The notes: generated by a model from the sequence alone, not told the origin. Positions 49,721 to 58,068 are shown, counted from the first letter of the stretch. The stretch: DNA of 64,000 nt from Sporosarcina luteola (GCF_023715585.1 NZ_JAMBOK010000001.1:1426001-1490000); one strand, 5' to 3'. Numbers and translations are program-made.

Positions 49721-49749
49721 TTGCCATCCAGCCCCATCCGTGCTATACT
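49721..49749 (+). promoter_or_regulatory. SigA-type promoter of the structured RNA
   Basis: TTGCCA (49721-49726), 17-bp spacer, TATACT (49744-49749); each hexamer is one base off consensus. Predicted start near 49755. Confidence 0.65.
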
Positions 49750-49754
49750 AAATC

Positions 49755-50033
49755 AGTTAACGCCATAGTAACTTTTAATTTGACATGGCATTCTACGTAC
49801 TGTTTTTGAGGACACTTATTCACACTGGCGCGGCTAAAGGGTCGCAAGGACGCAAGAGATGGTAGGGCTTGCGTTGCTTAAGGATAGAAGACACCCAGTG
49901 GAAAATGACCGCGGCATTGATCATTTTCAATAGAATCCGGATCACGGATCTTTAGATGGACATAAACTTCAACAATAAAAGTTACTATACAAAAATAAGG
50001 GTTGCTTCTCATTCGTGAGAGCAACCCTTTTCC
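49755..50033 (+). ncRNA. Unassigned structured RNA, about 280 nt
   Basis: No open frame. Closing stem TAGTAACTTTTA (49766-49777) with TAAAAGTTACTA (49976-49987), 12 bp perfect. Inside: CACTGG/CCAGTG (49823-49828, 49895-49900) enclosing ACGCAAG/CTTGCGT (49850-49856, 49868-49874); then AAAATGA/TCATTTT (49902-49927) and ATCCG/CGGAT (49935-49949). The loop GCGGCTAAAGGGTCGCAAGG looks conserved-type but was not matched to a known riboswitch. A terminator (AAGGGTTGC...GCAACCCTT, T's) ends it at about 50033. It is either a stand-alone small RNA or a riboswitch-like leader. Confidence 0.6.
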
Positions 50034-50185
50034 AATTCAACCGATTCAATATACTTTACTCCATCCGTTCTTCCCTTTCTGCTTCGATCATGTGCAAAGC
50101 AACTTGTTATCTTCCAACTAGTAATTTCCCTCTACATTTGGAAAGAACAACCTCTGTTCCTATATATGTACGAATATTAACGGCC

Positions 50186-50213
50186 TGTAATATGGTTGTA
50201 ATACTTCTGTAAC
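50186..50213 (+). promoter_or_regulatory. Triple WalR box upstream of SH3b-NlpC/P60 gene
   Basis: TGTAAT-N5-TGTAAT-N5-TGTAAC: three hexamers at 11-base spacing, the first pair a perfect match to TGTWAH-N5-TGTWAH. About 110 bases before the hydrolase start. It indicates control by the WalRK two-component system. Confidence 0.7.
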
Positions 50214-50320
50214 ATTGTTGCCTCTGTCTTGTAACATTAGGTCTCTACAATTGGAACAGTGATCAACAAGACATTAGTAAAATCTAAAACCATAAAGATA
50301 ATGGTAGATAGGGGTATAGT

Positions 50321-51013
50321 GTGAAGAAAGTTGCTTTATCGTTATTCGTAGCAGGTTCATTGGCATTTGGATTTACGGCAGCAGATGCGGAGGCAAGTAC
50401 TCCTTCAGCACAAACCGTATCGGCACATACAGGGACATATTCCACAGCTTATAATGTAAATATCCGTTCCGGAGCAGGAACAAACCATAAAATTGTTTTA
50501 TTAGCGAAAAAAGGTACAAAAGTCACGTACGTCAGCGAAAAGAAAGTCGGCAAAGAAGTATGGTATCAAGTGAAAGTGAATGGCAAAACAGGCTGGGCGC
50601 TCAACACTTTATTGTCAAAGCAATCAGTGACAATAGCGAAAAGCAATACGAATGCCTCCCTTTCAAACGATGTTGTACAACGTGCAACTAGAATGACAGG
50701 CATTCCTTATCGTTTTGGCGGAACAACGACAAAAGGGTTCGACTGCAGCGGATTCGTCCAATACGTCTATAAGCAATCCGGCAAATCGGTCGCCCGTGAT
50801 ACATTAGGGCAATTCGCGCAATCTAAAAAAGTGAGCAAGCCTCAACCGGGAGATTTGGTATTCTTCCAAAACACGTATCGTAAAGGGATTTCCCATGTCG
50901 GGATTTACGTCGGCAACAACAAGTTCGTCCATGCGGGCGGAAAGCAATCCCAAGTCATCAGCTTGAACAATAGCTACTGGAAATCGAAATTCCATAGTTT
51001 CAAGAGATTATAA
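50321..51013 (+). CDS. NlpC/P60 cell-wall peptidase with SH3b domain
   Basis: 230 residues. Signal peptide cut near ADAEAS (about 24). One bacterial SH3 domain (about 38-98: YNVNIRSGAGTNHKIV, GKTGWALNTLL) that binds peptidoglycan, then NlpC/P60 (about 112-230) with catalytic Cys in FDCSGFVQYVY (about 141), GDLVFFQNT and His in SHVGIYVG (about 191). A gamma-D-glutamyl endopeptidase of the growing wall. Start GTG 50321 with AGGGG upstream. Confidence 0.92.
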   Translation: MKKVALSLFVAGSLAFGFTAADAEASTPSAQTVSAHTGTYSTAYNVNIRSGAGTNHKIVLLAKKGTKVTYVSEKKVGKEVWYQVKVNGKTGWALNTLLSKQSVTIAKSNTNASLSNDVVQRATRMTGIPYRFGGTTTKGFDCSGFVQYVYKQSGKSVARDTLGQFAQSKKVSKPQPGDLVFFQNTYRKGISHVGIYVGNNKFVHAGGKQSQVISLNNSYWKSKFHSFKRL

Positions 51014-51022
51014 TATAAGCAT

Positions 51023-51058
51023 AACCGCTTGCACACTTATGTGCAGGCGGTTTTTTGC
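51023..51058. terminator. Terminator between NlpC/P60 and patatin genes
   Basis: AACCGCTTGCACA pairs with TGTGCAGGCGGTT (one mismatch), then six T's. Confidence 0.8.
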
Positions 51059-51979
51059 TTAGACAATCATCCTGAATTTCCGAGTTCCTTCCATTGAATG
51101 CGACCAGGTTTTCAAAAACTCATCCGTGCGTGACCGTCCGATTGCCATCAACGCATCCTTCTGTTCATCTTCCATATCGAACTGGGTCGCGCTGTATTGA
51201 TCGACCGGTATAAAGATGATGTCCTTTTCATGCTTCCGGGAAATATAACGCTCGTCGTGTGCGTTCTTCATCGTGGAAAACAATGCCTCGAACAAGTTGA
51301 GAGCATTGTTGATTTCCTTGCCGCCCACCTGATCCTTCCGATGGCTCAGTTTCATGCCGATCAATGGACGCTCACGCCTGCCTTCCGCATCATCGAAAAC
51401 CCACATCGGGAAATTGCTTAGCACCCCGCCGTCGACGACGATCGTTTCTCCGGTCGGCGCCTTAAAACGGACGGGCTCAAAGAAGAATGGAATCGTACAA
51501 CTCATCCGAAGCGCGCGTGCGATTGAAAACATTCCCGGCTCGATGCCATAGTGGACAAGATCGTCGGGCAGTACAATCATTTTTCCGTGTGTCAGATCAG
51601 ACGCCACCAGTTTAAGCGATCCTTCCGGCAAATCCGCGAAATTGTAAACCCCTTTTGCCGACAGCTTTTCGAAAAACCAGTCCTCGAGGGCATTCCCTTG
51701 GTAAAGACCCATGCGCCAATAGAGCAGCAGCCATTTCATGAATGGTATTGGAAGAATCATCTTCCGGGGATCGAGCAATAATTTCAAATCCTCTTCCTGC
51801 ATCATCTGCTCGATTTCCTTGCCCGTATAGCCTGCGGCAATGAAGCACGCGAGGATTGCCCCCGCACTCGTCCCCGCCACTCGTTTGAAGCGATACCCCT
51901 TCTCCTCCAATGCCTGGTACGCACCGACCAATGCAAACCCCTTCAATCCGCCACCTGCAAATACCCCATCAATTAACAC
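51059..51979 (-). CDS. Patatin-like phospholipase
   Basis: 306 residues, cytosolic lipid acyl hydrolase. Oxyanion loop AGGGLKGFALVGA, nucleophile Ser in GTSAGA (about 39) and catalytic Asp in VVDGGVLSNFP. Start GTG 51979 with GGGAGGGATGCT upstream. Related Bacillales proteins are annotated only by domain; physiological substrate unknown. Confidence 0.9.
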   Translation of the reverse strand: MLIDGVFAGGGLKGFALVGAYQALEEKGYRFKRVAGTSAGAILACFIAAGYTGKEIEQMMQEEDLKLLLDPRKMILPIPFMKWLLLYWRMGLYQGNALEDWFFEKLSAKGVYNFADLPEGSLKLVASDLTHGKMIVLPDDLVHYGIEPGMFSIARALRMSCTIPFFFEPVRFKAPTGETIVVDGGVLSNFPMWVFDDAEGRRERPLIGMKLSHRKDQVGGKEINNALNLFEALFSTMKNAHDERYISRKHEKDIIFIPVDQYSATQFDMEDEQKDALMAIGRSRTDEFLKTWSHSMEGTRKFRMIV

Positions 51980-52054
51980 AGCATCCCTCCCATGGCGTTG
52001 TTACACTATAATCCTTGGCGACGGAATGTAGAACTTGAAAGGTAAATCTGGTGT

Positions 52055-52340
52055 TCTTTGAGCGCGGCAACTGCATTCTTGAGCACGACAACTACATTCT
52101 TGAGCGCGAAACTGTATTCTTGAGCGCGGAAACTTCATTCTTGAGCGCGGCAACTGCATTTTTGAGCGCGAAACTGCATTCTTGAGCACGAAACTGCATT
52201 CTTGAGCGCGACAACTACATTCTTGAGCGCGGAACTGCATTCTTGAGCGCGAAACTACATTCTTGAGCGCGGCAACTGCATTCTTGAGCGCGAAACTGCA
52301 TTCTTGAGCGCGAAACTGCACTCTTGAGCGCGACTTCCTA
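52055..52340 (+). repeat. Tandem array C, fourteen 20/21-bp units
   Basis: Fourteen contiguous units with head TTCTTGAGCGCG and tail variants GAAACTGCA (20 bp) or GCAACTGCA/ACAACTACA (21 bp). The two lengths are mixed irregularly, unlike array B. It lies between the patatin gene and the SigB promoter of the next gene, ending 21 bases before the -35. The open frame through it on the minus strand is not a gene. Confidence 0.92.
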
Positions 52341-52361
52341 GTAGTTCTTTCATTCAAGGAA

Positions 52362-52386
52362 GTTTCCATCCTGTGAGATTGGGTAT
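52362..52386 (+). promoter_or_regulatory. SigB-type promoter of the YflT-YsnF gene
   Basis: GTTTCC (52362-52367), 13-bp spacer, GGGTAT (52381-52386). Same hexamers as 54442 and 62774. Confidence 0.75.
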
Positions 52387-52429
52387 TTAAAAGACTGTAC
52401 CATCAATCATAGAGAAGGAGAGATATAAC

Positions 52430-53488
52430 ATGAATGATAAAAAATTTATCGGTATGTATCACAACGACTCGGAATTGATGACGAAAATAGACGACTTGAA
52501 AGCTCAAGGAATCGATGGAGAAAATATTTATGTCATTGCGCAAGATGATTCAGATGTAACGATGTTCCAAGGAATGAAATATGGGGATGTGCAGACGGCC
52601 CCTGAATCATGGTTTGACCGTTTCATGAATTTCTTGACGGGTGAAAACCATGTCCGGAGCATGCTGCATGAAGCAGGCGTCGCTGATGGCGATATGGACA
52701 ATTATTATAATGAAATCCAAAATGGCGGGAAGCTGCTGTATGTAGATGAAGGCGAAGTGAATCGACTTCATGCGAATAGCAACGGACGCTTCGGCATTGT
52801 TGATGCGGGCGTCGATCCAAACTTAGGTGCAAACCGTGTCTCCGAGTTTGAGGAAAATGAATTGAATCGATCGCAATACGATGCAACGTCTGCGGCATTC
52901 CAAGATTCCAATCTGTATGATGGAACAAACGAGACGATCGGACGAGTCGGTGGCGAAGCGCTGCGCAGCCAGTCTGACTATGAAACACCTCCGAACAGCG
53001 GATATGGGTATACGAACAACTTGAATGATACCAATCAATTCGATCGAAATATGCAAGAAGAAAAAATGCGCTTGCGTGAGGAAAGACTCCGCGTGGATAA
53101 AGAAGAGGTCGAAAGAGGCGAAGTCACGCTCCATAAGGATGTCGTTGAAGAAGAACAGTCCTTCGATGTCCCTGTCATGCGTGAAGAAGTTTACGTCGAA
53201 CGCCGCCCAGTCAATGAGTACGACTCGGATGTGGATGAATTCAAAATGATGCAGGATGAGGAAACGATCCGCGTGCCGATCACTGAGGAACGCTTGGAAG
53301 TGACAAAGAAACCGTATGTCACTGAGGAGATCGTTGTTGGAAAACGACAAGTCGTCGATACTGAATCAGTGAATGAAACCGTTAGACGCGAAGAAGCTCA
53401 TTTAGAGCAATCAGGTGAAGTCGATGTACAAGATGAATTCGTCGATGAGCCTACGATGCGCAATAAATGGGATGACGAGCGCTTTTGA
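52430..53488 (+). CDS. General stress protein: YflT domain plus DUF2382 (YsnF-like)
   Basis: 352 residues, acidic and hydrophilic. The N-terminal YflT/GSP17M domain (about 1-110) starts KKFIGMYHNDSELMTKIDDL and includes ENIYVIAQDDSDV and NFLTGENHVRSMLHEAGV. A variable linker (about 115-205) leads to a DUF2382 domain (about 205-330): EERLRVDKEEVERGEVTLHK, then VPVMREEVYVERRPV and IRVPITEERLEVTKKP. YsnF-type proteins belong to the SigB regulon of B. subtilis; molecular role unknown. AGAAGGAGAG serves the ATG. Two more YflT-domain genes follow in the window. Confidence 0.88.
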   Translation: MNDKKFIGMYHNDSELMTKIDDLKAQGIDGENIYVIAQDDSDVTMFQGMKYGDVQTAPESWFDRFMNFLTGENHVRSMLHEAGVADGDMDNYYNEIQNGGKLLYVDEGEVNRLHANSNGRFGIVDAGVDPNLGANRVSEFEENELNRSQYDATSAAFQDSNLYDGTNETIGRVGGEALRSQSDYETPPNSGYGYTNNLNDTNQFDRNMQEEKMRLREERLRVDKEEVERGEVTLHKDVVEEEQSFDVPVMREEVYVERRPVNEYDSDVDEFKMMQDEETIRVPITEERLEVTKKPYVTEEIVVGKRQVVDTESVNETVRREEAHLEQSGEVDVQDEFVDEPTMRNKWDDERF

Positions 53489-53503
53489 GTAAGCAGAATA
53501 CGA

Positions 53504-53541
53504 TAAAGACCCGCAGAGCTGGAGAGTGCTCTGCGGGCTTT
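53504..53541 (+). terminator. Terminator after YflT-YsnF gene
   Basis: CCCGCAGAGC (53510-53519) and GCTCTGCGGG (53528-53537), 10-bp perfect stem, then CTTTT. Confidence 0.85.
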
Positions 53542-53852
53542 TCTGTGTTAAAAGTGCCTATAGTTGGGGTGAGACACTTTTTCGAGTTGAGATGATGCAT
53601 TGTTAAGGCGTTTTTGACCGCTTGAAGATGGGATTACTTGGCAAGGATGCTGTCTCTGCCCGATGCTCTCTATTCATTTTTACCAGATGTGTAACGAATG
53701 GCTTGTTCACCTCCTTGATGTGAAGAAATCCCATCTGTTTTTCAAGGGTCCTTATACTGTATTACTGTTATTTCATTACATATAGGACGTCTGCTTGGTT
53801 GTCCATAATTAATTATCAAAATCGGGACAAATGGAGGGAAAGAACGACAAAA
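53542..53852. other. Intergenic stretch, no gene assigned
   Basis: AT-rich spacer between terminators. A perfect anti-SD match AAGGAGGTGA occurs on the minus strand near 53707-53716, but the frame behind it gives only 35 codons with the GTG inside the ribosome site, so no gene is called. Confidence 0.4.
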
Positions 53853-53897
53853 AAGTTCAATCCGGGAGACGCTTCACCCATCGCCCGGATTGAACTT
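53853..53897 (-). terminator. Terminator built partly from the end of the coding region
   Basis: AAGTTCAATCCGGG (53853-53866) and CCCGGATTGAACTT (53884-53897), 14-bp perfect stem with a T-run on the minus strand. The upstream arm encodes the last residues of the 158-residue protein (KFNPG) and the stop lies in the loop. Confidence 0.85.
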
Positions 53898-54350
53898 TCG
53901 ATTTGCGAGCATCTTCTCCTGATTGGCATTGAGCCTGTCGAGCATGACCAGCACATCATGCAGATCATCATATTGGTGGACCGTGAATTCGCGCATCGAC
54001 ATCCGATGGTTCTGAAAGCTCTTGCGCAGGCGGAAAACGGCTTGCCCCTGTTTCCCAAGCTCTTCCCGTATGGCCTCCTGCCTGATTGACTCTGACCTCA
54101 ATCGTTCATGCACTTCCCAAATCCTATCCCGCAAATGAAGATAGCGGTTCCGTTGTGCATGCTGTTGGCTGGAAACAATGTCTACAATTTCACAGCAGAC
54201 TTTTTCCAACTTTTCGACCGCAGTCAACAGCTGCGCATTGACTGCACTTTGCTCTTTGATGAATTCCAAATGCGGATTCCAGACAAATCGATCTTGATTC
54301 GCCGGAAAACCGGTCGGCTTATCACGATGATGAATTCTTGAACTCTCCAA
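53874..54350 (-). CDS. Uncharacterised helical protein
   Basis: 158 residues, no signal or membrane segment. Mostly alpha-helical and charged; the segments SAVNAQLLTAVEKLEKVCCE, RLRSESIRQEAIREELGKQG and LHDVLVMLDRLNANQEKML have coiled-coil spacing. No family recognised. Start TTG 54350 with GGAGGAG eight bases upstream. It lies between two SigB-type stress genes on the opposite strand. Confidence 0.65.
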   Translation of the reverse strand: MESSRIHHRDKPTGFPANQDRFVWNPHLEFIKEQSAVNAQLLTAVEKLEKVCCEIVDIVSSQQHAQRNRYLHLRDRIWEVHERLRSESIRQEAIREELGKQGQAVFRLRKSFQNHRMSMREFTVHQYDDLHDVLVMLDRLNANQEKMLANRKFNPGDG

Positions 54351-54441
54351 ATTGCAAGCTCCTCCACCGAGTCTTTCTTCTATACTATGTCTTCAGGACT
54401 GCCTATTGTTCCCATTTTAAATTGAATAGATGATGATATTT

Positions 54442-54467
54442 GTTTCCTTTTCCCCCAACAAGGGTAT
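54442..54467 (+). promoter_or_regulatory. SigB-type promoter of the short YflT gene
   Basis: GTTTCC (54442-54447), 14-bp spacer, GGGTAT (54462-54467), 35 bases before the start codon. Confidence 0.75.
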
Positions 54468-54501
54468 TTTCCGAAGACAAAGACGGTTGAGGAGGTACAC
54501 T

Positions 54502-54924
54502 ATGAAGAAAACATTTATCGGATCATTTCCGAACAGCGAACGATTGATGTCTAAAATCTTGGAACTGAAGCATGAAGGCGTGAAGGAAGAGGATTTGTAT
54601 ATCGTCATGAAGGATGATTTGGCGATTGATGAATTGCGGAGCAGTGCGCTCCAAGAAGGTGAGGACTCCCCATATAACCTTTTCAATCATTTCATGGGAT
54701 TTCTTGCCGGTGAACATAACGTACGCCGCTTGCTGAAGGACGCCGGCTTCTCCGACCAGGAAGCAAAACGGTATTTCGATGCTGTTCAGGAAGGCGCTTT
54801 GCTACTTTATATGAATGGGAAACTGAAGAAAGAACACAACAATGAACCGATAGCAGTTGAAAGGCAATATGAAGGCTACAAACCAATTCCGTTCGATGAA
54901 ACCGAGGCAAGTTCTGATTATTGA
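54502..54924 (+). CDS. General stress protein, YflT/GSP17M domain only
   Basis: 140 residues. The whole protein is a YflT domain: KKTFIGSFPNSERLMSKILE, then LYIVMKDDLAIDELRS, NHFMGFLAGEHNVRRLLKDA and a short hydrophilic tail. Closely parallel in layout to the N-termini of the proteins at 52430 and 62849, so the three are paralogues. GAGGAGG sits just before ATG 54502. Transcribed from a SigB-type promoter and ended by the hairpin at 54934. Confidence 0.85.
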   Translation: MKKTFIGSFPNSERLMSKILELKHEGVKEEDLYIVMKDDLAIDELRSSALQEGEDSPYNLFNHFMGFLAGEHNVRRLLKDAGFSDQEAKRYFDAVQEGALLLYMNGKLKKEHNNEPIAVERQYEGYKPIPFDETEASSDY

Positions 54925-54933
54925 CGCAAAAAT

Positions 54934-54984
54934 GGGGCGCCCTGGAAAGTCCGTACAAACCGACTTCCTGGGCCGCCCCTTATT
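54934..54984. terminator. Terminator hairpin after YflT gene (shares core with 7511-7556)
   Basis: Outer arms GGGGCG(CCC) at 54934 and CGCCCC to 54979, then TTATT. The inner GTC/GAC region resembles the ECF-operon terminator. The convergent ABC operon also ends here. Confidence 0.7.
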
Positions 54985-55003
54985 CTATTTGCGAACTAGT
55001 TCA

Positions 55004-55801
55004 TCAAACTACTAGAAGCGCTTTATCACTCGTTAATTTTTCACCGCGAATGCGTTGGAATTCAGCCATCAGTTTATCAATTGTGAGTCCCTTCTTTTCT
55101 TCTGCTCCCACTTCCAATATGATCTGGCCTTTGTCCATCATAATCAGTCTGTTTCCGAGGTCCAGTGCCTGTTGCATATTATGTGTAATCATGAGCGTTG
55201 TCAATTGATCTTTTTCTACAAGCTCTTTTGTTAAATTTGTAATCAATTCCGCACGGGACGGGTCGAGAGCTGCTGTATGCTCATCTAGCAGCAAAATTGA
55301 CGGTTGGGTAAATGTCGCCATTAGCAAAGATAGCGCCTGGCGCTCTCCGCCCGATAACATGCCGACTTTTGCATTCAACCTATTTTCCAAATTCAAATGT
55401 AACGTTTCCAGCGAGCTGCGGAAAAATTCCCGGCGTTTTTTATCAACGCCTCTCCGCAACATTCGTTTTTTATCCCGTGAATAGGCCATTGCCAAGTTTT
55501 CCTCGATCGTCATCGAAGGGGCGGTACCTGCCATCGGATCTTGGAATACCCTTCCGATCAATCGTGAACGTACATACTCCGGTAACTTTGTTACATCGTT
55601 GCCCGCAATTTCAATTCTTCCAAAGTCAGGCGTCAGGGCACCGGAAATCATGTTTAACATCGTCGATTTTCCAGCTCCATTGCTTCCAATCACGGTCACG
55701 AAGTCACCGGATGACAACTCTAGATTGATTTCATCCAATGCAATCTTTTCATCAGGCGTTGCTTCATTAAATACTTTATTTATCTGTTCGAGCTTCAACA
55801 A
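55004..55801 (-). CDS. ABC transporter ATP-binding protein (amino-acid or related uptake)
   Basis: 265 residues. Walker A IGSNGAGKST, signature MLSGGERQALSLL, Walker B ILLLDEHTAALDP (Glu then His, instead of the usual Glu-Pro), and the H-loop THNMQQA. It energises the importer formed with the permease at 55776 and the binding protein at 56846. Start TTG 55801 with GGAGG nine bases upstream; it overlaps the permease end by 26 bases. Upstream codons of the longer frame lie within the permease gene. Confidence 0.88.
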   Translation of the reverse strand: MLKLEQINKVFNEATPDEKIALDEINLELSSGDFVTVIGSNGAGKSTMLNMISGALTPDFGRIEIAGNDVTKLPEYVRSRLIGRVFQDPMAGTAPSMTIEENLAMAYSRDKKRMLRRGVDKKRREFFRSSLETLHLNLENRLNAKVGMLSGGERQALSLLMATFTQPSILLLDEHTAALDPSRAELITNLTKELVEKDQLTTLMITHNMQQALDLGNRLIMMDKGQIILEVGAEEKKGLTIDKLMAEFQRIRGEKLTSDKALLVV

Positions 55802-56828
55802 GTGCCGTCCCCTCCTTGTTGAGAGAATAATTGCGTTCGGCCGAACGTTCCATATGACGCCTAGCCTTTCTTGCTTTTTCACGTCTCTTTTCAAAATACT
55901 GCGGTAAAATCAATGCACTGATGACAATAACCGCGGTGATCAACTTCATATCCCCTGTATCGAGGAAATCGACTCGCAGCGCAAGCGCTAGAACAATCCG
56001 GTAAATGATTGCCCCTGCAATAACCGCAAAAGTCGTCCGTACAATCGTTTTTGTTCCAAAGATCGCTTCGCCGATAATGACCGAGGCTAAACCGATGATG
56101 ATCATTCCGATTCCCATGCCGATATCAGCGGACTTTGCGTATTGTGCGAATAACGCTCCCGAAAAGGCTACGAGCGCATTCGAGAAACCGAGACCGATGA
56201 TGACGAGTGTATCCGTGTTCGCCGATAGACTCCTAATCATTTTTTTATTGTCTCCTGTTGCCCGGATTGCAAGCCCTACTTCAGTTTTCAAGAACCAATC
56301 CACAATAAATTTAATGAGCAATACGATGATCGCCATGATGAAGACAGTTCCCCATGTAGAGGGCAAGTAGCGGACACCAAGCATACTGAAAAATTGATTG
56401 AATGCATTATCAATGCCAAGGGGGGCGAAAAACGCTTGAAATTTACTAAACAACGTCTCCGCATTTAATAAAGGAATATTAGGGCGACCAATTGAATTTT
56501 CAGATGTCAGGCCCATAATGCGCAAATTGATGGAATACAATGCAATCATCATTAATATTCCAGAGAGCAGCGGATTGATCTTTCCTTTCGTATGTAAAAG
56601 ACCAGTTACACAGCCTGCCAAGAAGCCGATGATAAGTGCTACTGCCGTTGCGATGGCTGGATGATAGCCGAATAGTATCATAGTAGCTGCAACTGCAGCA
56701 CCCGATACAAAGCTCCCATCCACCGTCAGATCCGGGAAATCCAGCACTCGGAATGATAAATACACTCCGAGCGCCATGATTGCAAAGATGATCCCTTGTT
56801 CAACAGAGCTGAAAATTGCTGAAAACAT
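55776..56828 (-). CDS. ABC transporter permease
   Basis: 350 residues, about nine hydrophobic helices, BPD_transp_2-type (branched-chain/ribose class) fold: FRVLDFPDLTVDGSFVSGAA near the start, GYHPAIATAVALIIGFLAGC and MGIGMIIIGLASVIIGEAIF. The C-terminal tail is basic (KRREKARKARRHMERSAERN). Partner of the PF04392-type binding protein and the ATPase downstream. GGAGATGATTCTTT precedes the ATG. Confidence 0.88.
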   Translation of the reverse strand: MFSAIFSSVEQGIIFAIMALGVYLSFRVLDFPDLTVDGSFVSGAAVAATMILFGYHPAIATAVALIIGFLAGCVTGLLHTKGKINPLLSGILMMIALYSINLRIMGLTSENSIGRPNIPLLNAETLFSKFQAFFAPLGIDNAFNQFFSMLGVRYLPSTWGTVFIMAIIVLLIKFIVDWFLKTEVGLAIRATGDNKKMIRSLSANTDTLVIIGLGFSNALVAFSGALFAQYAKSADIGMGIGMIIIGLASVIIGEAIFGTKTIVRTTFAVIAGAIIYRIVLALALRVDFLDTGDMKLITAVIVISALILPQYFEKRREKARKARRHMERSAERNYSLNKEGTALVEARTDK

Positions 56829-56845
56829 AAAGAATCATCTCCTAT

Positions 56846-57832
56846 TCATTCACTAAATTCAGCTTTCCATTCGTCTTTAATGGAGAGCCCAATTGTTGCT
56901 GCCGTATCTTCGTTCATGATGAGTTTCAAGTTTTGCGGAACTTGGACAGGTAAATCAGAAGGTTTGCTTTCACCTTTTAAAATCTTCACAGCCATTTCAC
57001 CAGCTTCATAGCCGATATCATAATACTCAAATCCATATGCTGCCAAACCGCCTCGTTTGACAGAGTCGAATTCCCCGACCATCATCGGCAGTTTTTGTTC
57101 ATTCGCAACTTGAACCACCGATTCCAGTGCTGATACAACTGTGTTATCCGTAATGATGTACAAGGAATCCACTTTGCCGATCAATGATTCTGTCGCTTGC
57201 TTCACATCTGCGGACGTAGCAACAGAAACTTCCACAACCGTCATATCCATGTCTTTCAGAATTTTTTTCACTGCATCCACTTGCGCACGGGAGTTTGCTT
57301 CTCCAGAGTTGAATACCATGCCGACCTTCTTCGCGCCTAATTCCTCTTTCAGGAACTTCATTGTATTCGGAATCGCATCTGGATGATTATCAATCGTACC
57401 CGTAACATTTCCGCCCGGGTTTTCCAGTGATTCAACGAGTTCAGCACTGACAGCATCCGTAACAGAAGTGAAAACGATCGGAATATCCTTCGTTGCACCT
57501 GCAACAGCTTGCGCGCTCGGCGTCGAGTTTGCAAAGATCAGGTCGACTCCTGAACTAACGAGATTCGTTGCAATCGTCGTATTTGCACTGTTATCCCCCT
57601 GAGCAATCTGAGGATCATATTCAGCTTTGATTCCCGCATCTTCCAGAGCCTGCTTAAAGCCGTCAAATGCTGCATTCAAGGATGGGTGTTCGACAATTTG
57701 CGTCACACCGATTTTATAGGTCTTTTCCTTTTCATCAGTGGTCGCACTTCCTCCTGACGATGTGCCGCACGCTGATAGGAGCAGTGCAGCCCCGACAATC
57801 GCTACCATTGCTTTTCTCCAATTAGTCCTCAT
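56846..57832 (-). CDS. ABC transporter substrate-binding lipoprotein (ABC_sub_bind, PF04392 type)
   Basis: 328 residues. Lipobox LSAC. Periplasmic-binding fold typical of PF04392: KIGVTQIVEHPSLNAAFDGF, FANSTPSAQAVAGATKDIPI, SVTDAVSAELVESLENPGGN and GFEYYDIGYEAGEMAVKIL. Firmicute members of this set (TrpXYZ and relatives) take up aromatic amino acids, but no T-box or other amino-acid sensor was found upstream, so the substrate stays open. First gene of the three-gene operon; GGGGG precedes the ATG. Confidence 0.87.
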   Translation of the reverse strand: MRTNWRKAMVAIVGAALLLSACGTSSGGSATTDEKEKTYKIGVTQIVEHPSLNAAFDGFKQALEDAGIKAEYDPQIAQGDNSANTTIATNLVSSGVDLIFANSTPSAQAVAGATKDIPIVFTSVTDAVSAELVESLENPGGNVTGTIDNHPDAIPNTMKFLKEELGAKKVGMVFNSGEANSRAQVDAVKKILKDMDMTVVEVSVATSADVKQATESLIGKVDSLYIITDNTVVSALESVVQVANEQKLPMMVGEFDSVKRGGLAAYGFEYYDIGYEAGEMAVKILKGESKPSDLPVQVPQNLKLIMNEDTAATIGLSIKDEWKAEFSE

Positions 57833-57927
57833 TTTGTATCCCCCTGTTTGTCAGTTCTATTTCTCTACTGCTGGACAAGTTTGCAAATTCTACACAATAT
57901 TTTAACTTGTACAGCAACGTTGTAGAT

Positions 57928-57943
57928 ATATTACATGTAATAT
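57928..57943. promoter_or_regulatory. 16-bp perfect palindrome upstream of the ABC operon
   Basis: ATATTACATGTAATAT, about 100 bases upstream of the binding-protein start. Suitable as a dimeric repressor or activator site; factor unknown. Confidence 0.4.
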
Positions 57944-58017
57944 CCCGACATTACAAGACTATAAATAGTATTGCGAATTACCAATTAATATCTATTGACA
58001 AAATCCACGCAAAAAAA

Positions 58018-58052
58018 CAGCCAATCGACGGTACAATACCGACAATTGGCTG
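58018..58052 (-). terminator. Terminator of the helicase operon
   Basis: CAGCCAAT and ATTGGCTG arms with inner CGGT/ACCG, followed on the minus strand by seven T's. Confidence 0.85.
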
Positions 58053-58068
58053 CTCTCCATTTTGTTGA

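Noticed and set aside
49755..50033. c-di-GMP (GEMM) or c-di-AMP riboswitch
   Set aside because: GACGCAAG resembles part of GEMM, but the flanking GCAAACC and tetraloop-receptor parts are absent, and none of the ydaO landmarks are present.
52001..52369. Repetitive 122-codon open frame on the minus strand
   Set aside because: It is array C translated; no ribosome site and no protein-like pattern beyond the repeat.
53603..53710. 35-codon frame behind a perfect AAGGAGGTGA
   Set aside because: The GTG lies inside the ribosome site, no better start is in frame at normal spacing, and the peptide has no recognisable feature. A start codon may be missing; kept only as a note.
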